A stretch of 64,000 nucleotides of DNA, taken from positions 24,988,154-25,052,153 of the forward strand of contig CM068552.1 of the NCBI GenBank assembly GCA_035048495.1. Direction: 5' to 3'. Below the pieces are notes generated by a model. The model saw only the letters and a list, made by a program, of their open reading frames with translations. It searched no databases and was not told the origin of the DNA. This document shows, piece after piece, positions 11,881 through 25,400 of the stretch; positions within the stretch are counted from its first letter, which is position 1; every line of letters begins with the position of its first letter. The DNA comes from Euptelea pleiosperma (Eukaryota; Streptophyta; Magnoliopsida; Ranunculales; Eupteleaceae). The position numbers and the translations under genes were made by a program.

Positions 11881-13353
11881 GTTTCTCTCTCTCACAATCC
11901 CTCGGAAAGACAGTTTCTTCTAATTTCAAATTTAGTTTGACCTCTGATTGATTGATTGATTCGTTTAGGTTTCTTCAATCCGAGAGAGCAAATCGGACGA
12001 CAAGAGATTCTCGATCTTTACCGGGACAAAAAGACTACATTTAAGGGCAGAGACTCGGGAAGATCGAGTGGCATGGATGGAGGCATTGCAGGCAGTCAAG
12101 GACATGTTTCCACGGATGTCGAACAGTGAACTCATGGCCCCTGTTGATAATGTTGCTGTCTCCACAGATAAGTTAAGGCAGCGGTTGTTGGACGAGGGGG
12201 TGGATGAAGCAGTGATTCAGGACAGCGAGCAGATCATGAGGACTGAATTCTCGGCACTGCAGAACCAGCTGGTGCTCCTCAAACAGAAACAGTCGCTCCT
12301 CATCGACACTCTGCGGCAGCTAGAGGTATATATAATGATTTGTAAAAAACATCATGCCATTCGAATTTAGAATTCTTCTTCGGCTTCTTCTGTGCGGAAT
12401 TTTGCACATCGTGATGCTTTCAAAATATCCAAAGGCTGGATCGAGGGTTTGCGATTCCATTGGTTTTTTTCTTTTAAGATAGCACGGGATCAAATTTATA
12501 GATTTGTAATTCTATATGTGTCTTCCTTTATGTTATTCTTTTTGTATAAAATCTAGAAAGGGGAGTGATGTTGGAACTATTTCGTGTATTTTTTGTTATG
12601 AATATGACTAATTCTAAATTGGAAAGATCTCTTTTTCATGTTGGTGTAATTTTGCATATCGAATGTGCTCTTTAGATCATAGGGATGTGATTTTGTGCTC
12701 TGTTTTCTGGTGGATTGCATTTTAAATTTTGCACTAAACACATCCTCATTTCATTGCACTAAGCATGCCATATGGCTTGCTTTGTTAATGCAAGTTAAAT
12801 ATCATCTATTTTTCTTTTTTCTTTTCCTTTTTTAACCCATTCTACTTGCACCACCCAAACATTGGCTCCATAGGACAAAGGTTGGATAAATTTAAAAGAT
12901 AAATTTGCTTTAATTTAGGAATTAATTTTTTGGGGGATGAACTATGTTACCCAGGGTACGGGTGTTGGATACAGATGTGTCCTAGTGTTGGACTTGCTCA
13001 ACCCCCTATTTTTGTCTACTTGGACACGGACCACGGTTAATAGTTGAATATTTTTAATATTATAACAGTAATATTTTACTTTTCTTAATATTATTACATT
13101 CTTCTTCTTATTCTTCTTATACATGGGTGCTTGTAGCTCGGGCTGTCAATGGATCAGCTTATATCCGAAATCGGATCCGATAAAATTGGATTCGGATGTA
13201 GGTATTGGCATATCTGATCGGATTTGGATTTCAGATTTGTAATCTGATAAGCTATCGGATCGGATTCCAATTGACCTCAATCCGATCCGATATGTGTATA
13301 TGTATATATATATATATGTGTGTATGTGTGTGTGTGTGTGCATCTACATATAC

Positions 13354-13403
<50 letters not shown>

Positions 13404-16400
13404 GTATACATATGTATGTATACATACATATGTATACATATGTATATGTATATTGGAAGGGATAAATCGGATTACCGTTCGATCTCTGATCCTCCCTCCA
13501 CAAGCAATAATATTGCACGTTAAATAAATAATAAATATAATTAGATTAAAGCATAAATAAAATAAAACACAACACTTATGTGGTTCTTCACCGGTCTCTT
13601 GCCAGCGACTATGTCCACGGGGAAGCCTTCCAATGGTTCAACTTTACTTAGGTAAATTCCTTGTACATATTACATATCATTTTCTCTTACGTTAGCTTTT
13701 GCTGAATACATAAGATCCACTCCAGCATCCGAGGTCAGAGTCCGACTCCAAGATTAGCATCCGAGTCCGACTCCAGCATCTGAGGTCAGAGTTCGACTCC
13801 AAGATTAGCATCCGAGTCCGGGTCCGACTCCAACATCTGAATCCGAGAAAGATCCGAGGTCAGAGTCCGACTCCAGGATCAAGTCTGAGTCCGAGAAGGG
13901 ATCCGAGGTGGCCGAGAATGGATCCGAGATGGCGGAGAAGGGCGTCTAAGACCACCGACTAGTCTTCAGCCAGAACCCCCATTTTCTCCCCACCTTCTAC
14001 AACAAACTGTTCTTTAAATAGGTTATTCTCCGCCACGTGTCAATGTAAGAGGATCTGAGAGAATGATTTAGTGCTTTGCGGTGTATAGGTCATGATACAT
14101 CAATATTACCATTTTTATGTATCTACATATATATAGGGTCAGGATAGGGACAACAATTTCATACAACATTTTTGACAACAAAAATTGGCACAGGCCAACG
14201 TATAAATTAGAAGTCTTGGAATGGGGTGATTTTTGGCGAGGATGGTCTCTATAGTGAGGAGATCATCTTCACAAAAATTCAAATCAATCCGACATTTGTA
14301 GATTGGTTTACAAGTTGAAGAATTATGGACCGTCTATTTTTATCGTTAACTTGAAAACCACATTTGATGGGGTTAGAAATTTCAGAATGTTCTGATTTTT
14401 GGTATAATGGTTCTTTTCTGCATCATACTTCTTGACCATGGCAAAGGCATAAGTGATGCATTAGAAGATTGTGGGATCAATTCAGTTTGTTTATACAGTT
14501 TTATTTCTTTTTATGATGCATATTTCTACGTATTTGATATATATGATGCTGCCTAATGCTCTGTCCCTTATTTTTCTTTTTCAGATCTAATTGAGTCATC
14601 TTGTTTTGTTCGGAATTTGCCTAATAGTTTTCTGAAAGTTTCTGTGAAAGTTTAAGCATCATAAACTGACGTCAAGAGCATTTCTTGGAGGCATTACAGT
14701 TGAGCATCAACAATAGAATGTGAAGTTGCAGCAGGTGCTGTGCTTAAATATTTAAGTTGCATTAGTGTCCATGGCTTAGGGAATTTTGTTATTTTTCTTG
14801 GATGAAATTAACAGTAGACTTTAAATACCATTGAACATCTATTCACTAAGGAAGATATCTTTGCAAAGCATGATGGAATTACTAGGCAAGTCTTCTCAAA
14901 CCACTAAAGCATAGCTATCCCTATGGGAACTCATAATGGGCACAGTTCCAGTTTGTCCAAGTGATCAAGCTTGTTATCCTCCCAATTGAAATGGTACAGC
15001 TCGAGTCACTTACATAGTTACATTTAAGAGGGATCCTGAATTTCATAAAAAAACCAAATGGATTTTCAATGGAAGAAAGCTGTAGTTGAATCAGCAAATG
15101 ATATTAAGGGATTTCATGGTTTGTCATTAGATACAACAAGAGCTGTTGTTGAATTGATTTATTTTTTAAAAACAAAGAGTAAGTAAGTTGAAATGTTTGG
15201 TTTTAGGAATTGAAACCCCAACCATTTACATTATCTATATACCAAAGTTTAAAAAGGCTAGTTCGGGAACTGAGTCGTTTTGTCTCAAAATGGCGAGGAG
15301 TAGCTTCGAGGCGGTACTGAGGCGTAAGCCTCATTTAAGCCTTTTATTTTTTTTTTAAAAGTGCTTAAAAAATTCTAAAAAAAATATAGTTAATTCTATA
15401 AAAATGAGAAACAACATATCATGTGAAAAAATAACTTAAATAAGCATCAAAGTAATTGAGGCTATAACTTTTACCTTACGAGCGACGTTATCGGGAATGT
15501 CAAAATGCTGATATCAAATCTTAAAAAATAACAAAAACAAACCCTAAACTTCCATGCCCGATCTTTTCTACAACTACCACTACTCTCATGCTTCTTAGAA
15601 ACCCCTCTCATCTTCTTCAATCATATTATTAAAAAAACAACAAAAACAAACCATTAAAGAAGGAAAAATGATTAAATTTTACATGTAGTTATGAGAAATA
15701 AGGCAAAAACCCAAAATATGGTCACATCAAGGGTTACGGTTTTGGGTTTTAACATGTACAAGTGAGGGTATAGCCTCATGTGCACCTCGAGGCTATAGCC
15801 TCGATGAATTGAGGCTTAAGCCTCAGAAATGACCACTGAGGCTATAGCCTCAAGGCTGTTTCTTAGAGCCTCGAGGCGAGGTGAGCCTCAAGGCGTAGCC
15901 TCAGAAAGCCTTTTTAAACCTCTAGAAAGACTTTATTAAAACAAGAGAGGATCTTGTTCACAGAGGAAGTGGGCGATAGTGTTTTCATATATTTTTTTAC
16001 ACTCCTCTTCCATGGTCAAATAACCAACAATTACTTAATTCTTACTTGGGAATACATTGTTTGTTGGGTTTATTTGGTGGTTTAGTTACTAAAGCTATTA
16101 CTTGTATACTTCACAATTGATTAGATGCCTACGTCACAGTTGATTACTTGTCTACCTTTCTTTTTATCAGTTATTATATGGAGCTAGTCCGAGGTTCATG
16201 ATTCACTTGTTTATTGTTAGTTAATTCCTGAAGTTGTTCTATAATTGCGATACCATACTTTATAGTTTCTACCTTATGATGTACATGATACACTAGTTTG
16301 ATTTAATGATTCACCTCAAAAGGAGAACTGTATAATTATTTGTCAGGATTTTGACTTTCTTATATTTTTCACGTGTGCTCTATTTATTTATTTTTCTTTT

Positions 16401-19400
16401 ATTACTATTTTTCTCAAGTTTTTATTTCAAATGATTATTTAATTAAAATTTTCAATACTTATGCCTCAAAACAGTTTCAGGGCTCACACAGTCACACCTC
16501 ACCTTAAAGTGCTTGATTGTCTCGACTCTGTCTTATGCCATTTAAACTATTATTTCCAATAGTAAAAGTTGCTCATACAGTGGAAAGCCTGCTACTATTA
16601 TGATTTGTTTAATTACTGTTCCAAAATTTTCTCGTTTCTGATCTATTATGCATAGGTTCAAACTAATCTGTTCTGTTGGTGAAGTCATCCCATACTAAAA
16701 CCGTTTCTCTTCTTAATGAATCTCCTACTTGTGATAGTCACAAAGTCGGGATTTGGCAATAAAACGGCAAGGGGTCGTTGGGAAAATTCGGATGAATTCT
16801 GTAAAAATGCGGAAAAATCGATAAAATTATAAAAAAATATATCATGGCATATTTCAAGTTAGAAATGTTGTTTTTAACAAAACACATTTTTATGATGAAA
16901 ATCACATCTATAATTCCATAATAAGTCAACTCATAAGCATGATTCATAATCAAAATTAAAAAATCGGCAAAATCGATATCAGAATGGGAAAAAATGGGTC
17001 TTAGCCGATTAATCAGCAAAATCGGCTATTGGTTCATGAATTTGAAATACCGTAGATTTTTGATGATTTTTTTTAAAAAATCGGAGATTTTTGTGACTAT
17101 TTGGAGTCTTCTTTATTTCAGCTGTTGACCTGTTAGCTTTGTTAGCATATAGCCTAAAGTCTTTTCCTGGAAGGCTTTGGTGGATGTATCACGTCCATGG
17201 GTATTACATTGACAGTTTGATTTAACGTGCAACGTATTCTTAACTTTTCTTTCTTTTTCATAGTCTGCTAAAAAGTACTGTTATACTGTATTGTGTAGAC
17301 AGAAAAAGTTGATTTGGAGAATACACTTGTTGATGAGAGCCAAAGACAGTCGAAGGAACATGGGGCTTCCTCTAAATCAAGGCAAGACAAATTTAGCGGT
17401 ATGATGTCGTGTAAAATGATTGTCAATTTATATTGCACACAAATGTTATTTTTTTCAGTTATGGTGCAAAATCCATGCAATTGTTTGAGATTAGAAGGAA
17501 CCTGTAGAGCTAGGTTGGTTGAGCTTTATTCTTTTGTTTGCCTCTTGTAAGAAGTGAGTCTAGAAAATATCAACTATCTGAAAGGCTAACTAAATGGTTC
17601 ACAAGCTTATAATTCTTTATTAATGGAGTTGTAAGGAAGGATTCAACTGGATTGCCACTCCCTTTATAATAAAATTTAAATTATGAATGTGGTGTGACTA
17701 GAAATTACCCTGTTAAGGTTGATCTTTGGGCCCTTCTCTATGCCGATCTCTGTGTGCTGGCCATCTACTATTTGATATCGTTCGATCAGTTTTACTTCTC
17801 AATACATTTTCCATTTGGCTTTTCCCTTGTATTGAATAGTGTGAAGCATCATATGTGTTGTTACTTAAATACAAGATGTAGTTGCTACTGTTGAAGGGTC
17901 CATAATTGTTCAACTTGGCAACCTGTGAAGTGAGGAAGTAAAATGTATGTATGATATAAGAGAAAAGAGATCTAAAGCAAGAAAACTTTGAATTAGAAGA
18001 AAAAAATAAAGATAAAGAATATTAATTCAATATATCAATGTTGTCGACACGTGATGCATGCCTACACCAGGTTTTTTTAATTTTAGTAGGAAAGAAAATA
18101 ACAGAGCTTGAAGAAAGACATCTACTGTTATCTCCTTGTACTTGGTCTGAAATGTTTGTGGTGCAGTATTAGAGATGAAAATTATCAGGACAATATAGAT
18201 CATATTATTCATTAAAGGAGATGAATATCTTGTTGGTTTATGTAGAACAGTAGAAGACTAATCCTTACAAGAGATAATGCGGTGTTTGTCGAGCAGGTTA
18301 TGATGTCAAAGACCTTGTGCCTTTAAGGTACTTGGTAGAAATTGAGATTGCCTTATTAAAGAAAGGGACTGATTCTGCTATTGCATTTATGTTCCTCAAC
18401 AATTGGAACATCCTTCAATATATTCATTTGGAATTAGGCAAATTGGACACTATACATATCAGGTGTGGATCAAACAACTAACTAAATTATAGTGGGGAAT
18501 GCCGCCAACGACTGCCAGTGAGTATTCAAAATTATATTTTTGGCTAATGAGAATTATATCACTATTTTCATATAGTACCGGTGTGCATTTCAGAGCACTT
18601 CTGTCGTAGTCTATGTAACAAGGACACTGCACTTTTAGGGTTTTTGCCGTGTCGGACTCCTCGACACCCGGACACGTGTGTCGACACTTTCCGACACACA
18701 TCTGGACACTTATGGCCATGTCACCCCTTGTTTTAGTAATTTTTAATATAAAATTAATTTCTAAAAGCGGGTTGTTGTGTTCCATCCTCCATACAATAAT
18801 AAACTAATAAATATTTTCTACTTTATTTTCTATTTTTGTTATTTTATAATAATTTTAAGCATTTATATATTTTAATAAAGACATGTATGGACGTGTCTCC
18901 GTATCGGTTTTTTTTAGCTTGCCGTGTTAGACACCTCGTATCCGTGTCGGACACTGGCACCCGTGTTCGTGTCCTTGTTACATAGGTCCTAGTTCAATTA
19001 ATACAAACTTTGTATGGTCTATGTAGCATGTCACTTAGACTGATAAAGAAATGAGAGAGTTAAGCATCTGTGTAGTTTCAATCTATGTTGCTTTTGGTAT
19101 GAGCAACCAAGTCTTCATTAGGGTTTTGTAGAACGTACATGGTTAGAGAAATCATCCTTGATATATCAGAAAATATTTTGCTAGGATTGGGCTTTGAGCA
19201 AGGCCTCTTTGGCAGTTTGGATTGGGCATCAAAGAATTAGATGGAGTTTGTATTCATGGATCACCTGCTGTTATACTCGGATATCTTGGTGCCCCCATCT
19301 CAAATTGGCAGACTCTAATAAAATTTAATGATAAATGGGCATACGTGATGGGAAGCCTAAAAGTTGTCTTTCTCAATGATGAGGGTTGGAGCAATACATG

Positions 19401-22400
19401 GATCGGTTAGCCTGATGAACATGATAAATGGATATATAATAGCTGTTTTGTTTGGGGTTGAGTGGGTTTCAATAGGTTGCACTTAGGACCCCTTTGATTC
19501 AGGGGTACTTGCCAAATTTTGTGTGATGGCTGAAAAGGGAGCCATCCTCCTCAATGGTTATTTCTGAATTTCAGGAAATAGAACAAATCCTTCCTTCACA
19601 TGGTTCTGTTACATAAAATAACCTAGACCTTTTGGGATTTCCTAATGTGTGACACATGGCCATCTATCCAGACTGTCCAAATATAGATGGGCCATACTTT
19701 GGATCAGCCAAGGATAAAAAATGACATTGTATTGACACTCCTATCCATCACACTAGATTGGGAGGGTTAGACCCTATGCAAATGAAGGCTCTCTGGTTTG
19801 GATGGTTATTGAAATTTAGCTTCTGGCTAATCCATCAGGTGGTGTAGCATTTCATGAAGGCTCTCTTATTTGGATTATTCAATGTGCATTTGAAGGTCTG
19901 GATCAATGATCTTGAATAGAGCTTTTTTATGTAGTTGGTAGATTTTGGACTGTTGCATATTTATGAAGGCTCTCGATTGGATGGCTTGAAATCATCCAAC
20001 AGTAAGAATTTTCTTTTGTGGTCAATTCAGGGGCTAGCCAACATTTGGGTGATCTGGATTGATGACCCCGTGCCCCACGCATGTGAGATTTCCCCGTAGC
20101 TCCATTGTAGAAGACAAGAGTTTGTGTACTAGCAAATAGACGGAATGGGAAAAGTATTCGTGTGATTCAGGCTTGTCATTCAAAATGTTAAAAAGTTCGG
20201 CAAAAAAAAAAATAGTGACAATTTATATAGTTTTCTTTAAAAATTAAGATTTTTGAATTATTTGGGAAAAATTCATTATAGTTTGAAAATTATATGGGGA
20301 TCATTTGGCTGGCCCAAAAATTCGTGAATTCTTTCGAACAATTTAATAGTTCGGCCATATAATATGTTTCTTCAGGAAAAAAAAGTAAAGAAAAGAAAAT
20401 TAGCGTATATCGTGAACTTAGCAACTAGGGCCTGAACTACCAATCTAGGAAACCTTGTCGCCTTCACAAATTCATAGACAATTAAATATGGAGGCAGAAA
20501 TTCTTGAGATTGTGCTGGTCTCATTTCTTGGTATGATATACTTGATTTACAATGTTGTACTTTCTGAAACCTTGAGGGCCTTTCAATATATGTCTCATTT
20601 GGTGAATATATTTTTAATTTTCCCTTGATACAACATATTTTTGAAATCTCAGGTTCATTAGATTTTGTAGATACCAAAAGGTTGATCCTTACTAATGCAT
20701 TTGTGTTCCAGTAACTCTATCTTCATCATCTAACGATAAATAAAATAAAGAATTAAAGTTTACCATAAATATAGTAAGTTATGAAAGCTTTGCCCGAAAC
20801 TATTGTGCTTATTCTGAGTTTTTATTCTCATTCTTTCCTTTTCTTTCTAAATTTTTTGTCTGGTTCCTTTTTTTACCCTTTATCCTGTGAGACTGTTTCT
20901 ATTATTTTTACATTCTTTCTGAATTGTCATTTATTCTTGCATACAATTGTAACATGTATACTGCAATTTCTCGACTTACTGTACAAAATGCTTTCACAAG
21001 TGCATATCAATAAAGTTAATGCATGCATATGACTGGACATTTCATTTAGACAATTACATTTTCTTTTTCTTGCAGGATATACCTTGAACTGGTTATTACT
21101 ATTTCTTTTTAAAATTTTCACCACTTCAGTGCAATTGCCTGTTAACTTCCCTTTGTTCTTAGTTGTGTCATAAGCTAATGCTTGTTTCATTAAATTTTGT
21201 AGATCAATAGATTGATTTGCTTCTTTACACTTCTTCGGTTAATGCATTGATCTGAAGGTGTTGAGTGAAATCTCATGTGTTTTTCATATGCACAACTTTC
21301 TCCTTGCTTGTCTAATGCTATATTTTACTACAAAACAAAATATGATGTCTTGAAGTAGAGAAGATGCAGGCAGAGCTGTTAGTTCACACTTGGTATTTTC
21401 TCCCGTCCTTCAGAGACATGTTTCAGCAATTCTTATTTTTTGGTTGGAATGACTTTCAGAAGGAAGCGCAAGTGAATCTGATGATGACAATGAAAGACAT
21501 GATGCTGCTGAGGAAGAAACTGACGATGATGACAACACTTTCTTTGATACACGTGATTTTCTCTCATCAAGCTCTTTTAAAAGTAGTGGGTCTGAATTTC
21601 GGAGATCATCATTTGACTCTGATGATGAAGAGCTTTATGCAATTGATTCTGAGGATGGTGTTGACGCTTCCATTAAAGCTGTTGGAACTAACTACCCTTA
21701 TGTTAGGCGGCGTAAGAAATTACCAGACCCAGTTGAAAAAGAGAAGGGAGTCAGTCTCTGGTCGATGATTAAAGATAACATTGGGAAAGATCTCACCAAA
21801 GTTTGTCTTCCTGTATACTTTAACGAGCCCCTTTCGTCTTTACAAAAATGTTTTGAAGATCTGGAATACTCTTTCCTTATTGACCAAGCATATGAATGGG
21901 GTAAACAGGTAAGTTTTTAATAATAACTTGATGACATATATTTTTGTTATAGAAAGTAGATGTATCGACTGCAATAAATTCAGCCATAGGATCTTCAAAT
22001 TTACAATTTGGTTGAATTATTTTTTATTTTTTGAATTTAAAACTGATGTCGTTATGTTTATAGGGTCTCCCAATTTACAACTTGCTCATATTATTTTTAT
22101 CTAGAAAAAAATATTTTTAATTTGCATTTAAAATATATAGCACCTATATGATATGAATGATGTATGAGAATTAATAGATTAGTAGAAAATAAGACATTTG
22201 AGTTAAACATAAAGTCTATAACCACTATATGAATTTTTAGTTGTTTGAGTACATGTATAATGCATTTTTTGTAATTAAAAATATTAATGTATTTTAAAAA
22301 TTAAAATATTAAGAAAAAGAAGGAAACTGTTAAAGATTTGAGCAATATGGATTTCCATGTCTCAATAAAAAAAGTCGGATTCTGATCACTGGTTGATTTG

Positions 22401-25400
22401 CTCTAATGGTGTGGTCCCTCTAAACACTCAAGTTTAGTCGACTTGGGTATTATGCAGGTTTCCAACGAAAAGAGTTGGATTCATACCTTAACAAGGAATG
22501 AAATAACATTTATAGCCTAAAATGATCCATCTTCAACAATTACTTGACACTTGTTGACCTCCCCGGATTGTGGAGGTTGTAGTGGTTATGGGACAGGTGT
22601 TGGTTTCTCGGATGAGGGTATGTTCTGATCATGGTGTAATGGATTGTGGACGGTTTCTTACATTAGGTGGTCAGTATCTTACCATACTTGCCTATGTTCT
22701 GTACTTGGCATAAATGGGTCTTAATATTCCTTATATGTTGGATTGCAAATAAGGTTGAGTTGCAGCCGTTATTGGATAATCATAATTGTTTATGGTGCAT
22801 ATATGGTGTTGGAGTCGGGACATATGGTTTATTCATCGGCCGACCATGACATACTAACTTTGAGTTCATTTTATCTTTTATTGTGTAAGACTTACTATTT
22901 TGCATTTAATATTTTTATCATGTGGGCTTCCTCATCTAGATAAAGGGGTATGAGTGAGAATTCTATTATACTCGGTCTTGGGTTGACATATATATGATTT
23001 TTGGGTAGTTGGGATTTTTGATGTCTTGACTGTCCGAGAAGCCGTCAAATTTAGTCAGGCGGGCAATTGTCAGATTTAGAGGGGCTGTTAACATACCACC
23101 ATTTTGACTTCCATTTTGATATACGGAAAGTCTCTCCATTAGAATCGTGATACATGGAAATCTTCCAATTGGTTTTTGTTTCCATTTATATTTTTATATT
23201 CCCAATTTACTCTAGTGAGAAGTTGGGGGTTGGGCAAATTCTCTTAGAATATTCATTAGAGTTTTAGTTTGCTGCATCGGTCTAGGAAGTTGGATGACAT
23301 CCGCATCCAATTATTCTCCTCAATTATTTCTTCCATTTTGTTTTGTAGGCAAGTCGTGGCACTTTGGCGATTTTTCAATATTAACTGAATTTGTAATGGG
23401 TATAGTTTAAGAAAAATGTAAATTTCCATTTTGGCAAGAATTAAAGGAAGTTGGGGAGTCTTCCGATGAGATAAGTATTTCTCTTGGGCAACTGAAGTTG
23501 GGTTTGACGCTTTTGTTGGTGCCCTTAGCCTGATAACATACTAGGGTTGATGGTGTGTCAGAGTCATGGTAGCTTCATTAGGATCCCCTGCCACTTCTCG
23601 AAAAGTATGGGTGCTTGACTCTCTAACAGGGGTTAGCTATCATATAGAGACCGCTTCAGGCTTTCCTTTCACTGCAGTTGCCAAATTTTGTTAAGTAAGG
23701 TATGCATGTCCTCTGACACCTATAATTCGAATAGAGGCTCAATAGATATGTTGTCGAGAACTTGGCCATTATATGGTATTAAGTATGACCTTTTCTTATC
23801 TTGTACCATTGAACTCATCAATAATATCGTGTTCTCTAATGTTTTAGTTCTCTTCTTTTTAAATGAATAGCTGCGTTCAAAATTTTCCAATGCCTTTCGA
23901 AACCACAAGAACAAGGTGCAAAGAGCTGAGAAAAGCTTTGGAAGGTTGAAGAAAAGCTTGCAAAGGATGAGGCCGAGTTTAAAAGACTTTGGGGGATTTT
24001 GAGGTAGCTTAGTATGAGTTATTAACGGTGAACTTCAAAGTTATTGTTGTCTAGGATCATCACATATAGGTACTCGAGAATATTTGGTAGACAGTGCATG
24101 AGGGTTTAGGGCTCCTATCACAGTTGTACAATTAAGGAAGTCGTCTAAGCTCAAAGTCGACCAAACGACCCATCTTGAAGCGATGAATGACAAGCAGATG
24201 GTTTAGATCAATGCCCTGAAGGTCAAGTAGCAGGCTGAGTGTAAAGAGAGGATCCATGAGGAAATGCAGAAATAGGACCAATGGAGACAAAATCTTGGCG
24301 GTGGTTCTTCTTTTGCTCCTTCGACTATAAGGGCGTCTCCTCTTGTCAAAATTGAGATTACTGAGGCCCGTGGAGTTTTACTAAGGAGCCTATTGTAATG
24401 GCCTCAGATGATTAGAGGGACACATGGTGTGTATCTGATTAGCCTTTCACTATATATATGAAATTTACTATTTTTCCCTTGTTGCGTATATAATTTTCAT
24501 TATTAACTTTTGAAGAGTAGTTTATTATAATTATGACTATTCAGGGAACTTTTAGAAGTTAAGGTTTTCTTACATATTTGGATACTATTCACGGATATGC
24601 GTATTGTACCGTTCGGGACCCAAAAAATTATTATTGTAACATACAGTCCCAGAGAACATTAGAAACAACTGGACTCAGTAGTGACCGTGTGTAAATAACT
24701 CCTTGGTTATAACGTCAGTTTCTTCTAACGTTATCTATCTTGGTAGCCAAGCAGATTTGGGTTGTAGTTCGAGAGATGTATTCTCATGAGTGGAATGTCT
24801 CCCGCATTTATGACTTGTTTGAGTCGATGTTTACTATTAAGCAGGGAGATAAATCGCTCAACAATATCAGCCTTTGACCACTGATCTGGAGCAGTAGAAA
24901 CGATATCGGGAAGAATTTCAGGTTGCCTTGTTGTTGTCAAACTTGAATCCTGAGTACAGTTCGATTAGGGGCCATATTTTGGCTAGTGAATCTCTTCCAA
25001 CTGCAGCCAATGCTTTCTCTTGTCTTCAATGTGCCTCCTTGGGAATGTGACTTTTTTCACAAGGAATCTTCCGCATTGGTTTCAAGTAGTGTTTCTGAGT
25101 CTCCCCGTGGTCGTGGTGGTAGTGGACGTATTGGTTTTAGAGGCCATGGTACTTGTGGTGGTCGTGGTGGTGAGATGAAGTGTACGTATTTTGTGGCTAC
25201 TCGACATACAGAGCAGTATTGTTGGGATAGGTGGGGGAAGCCCACTTGGGCCAATCAGGCGTTCGATGAGTCTTCTCAGCCACCTACCGACCCACCTACT
25301 CAGGCATCCACTAGTGTTGTTCCTTCTGAGTATATTACTCAGCTTAGCCAACTCCTTTAAAATTTGAATTCGTTGACCGCTAGTTCTTCACAGCCTACAA

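Larger units (their letters stand above)
12326..17298 (+). other. ORP intron 2 (4973 bp)
   Basis: GT...AG intron holding several small repeats listed separately: a degenerate MITE, microsatellites, a short tandem and two larger MITE-like elements. Outside these (12326-13140, 14120-15240, 15925-16730 and 17101-17298) I see only AT-rich intronic sequence. Confidence 0.8.

Noticed and set aside
13205..13527. Several ORFs of Tyr/Ile/Val/Cys repeats on both strands
   Set aside because: They are translations of a TA/TG microsatellite.
25057..25351. - strand ORFs rich in Thr/Pro opposite copia F
   Set aside because: Shadows of the Gly/Arg-rich gag segment on the + strand.
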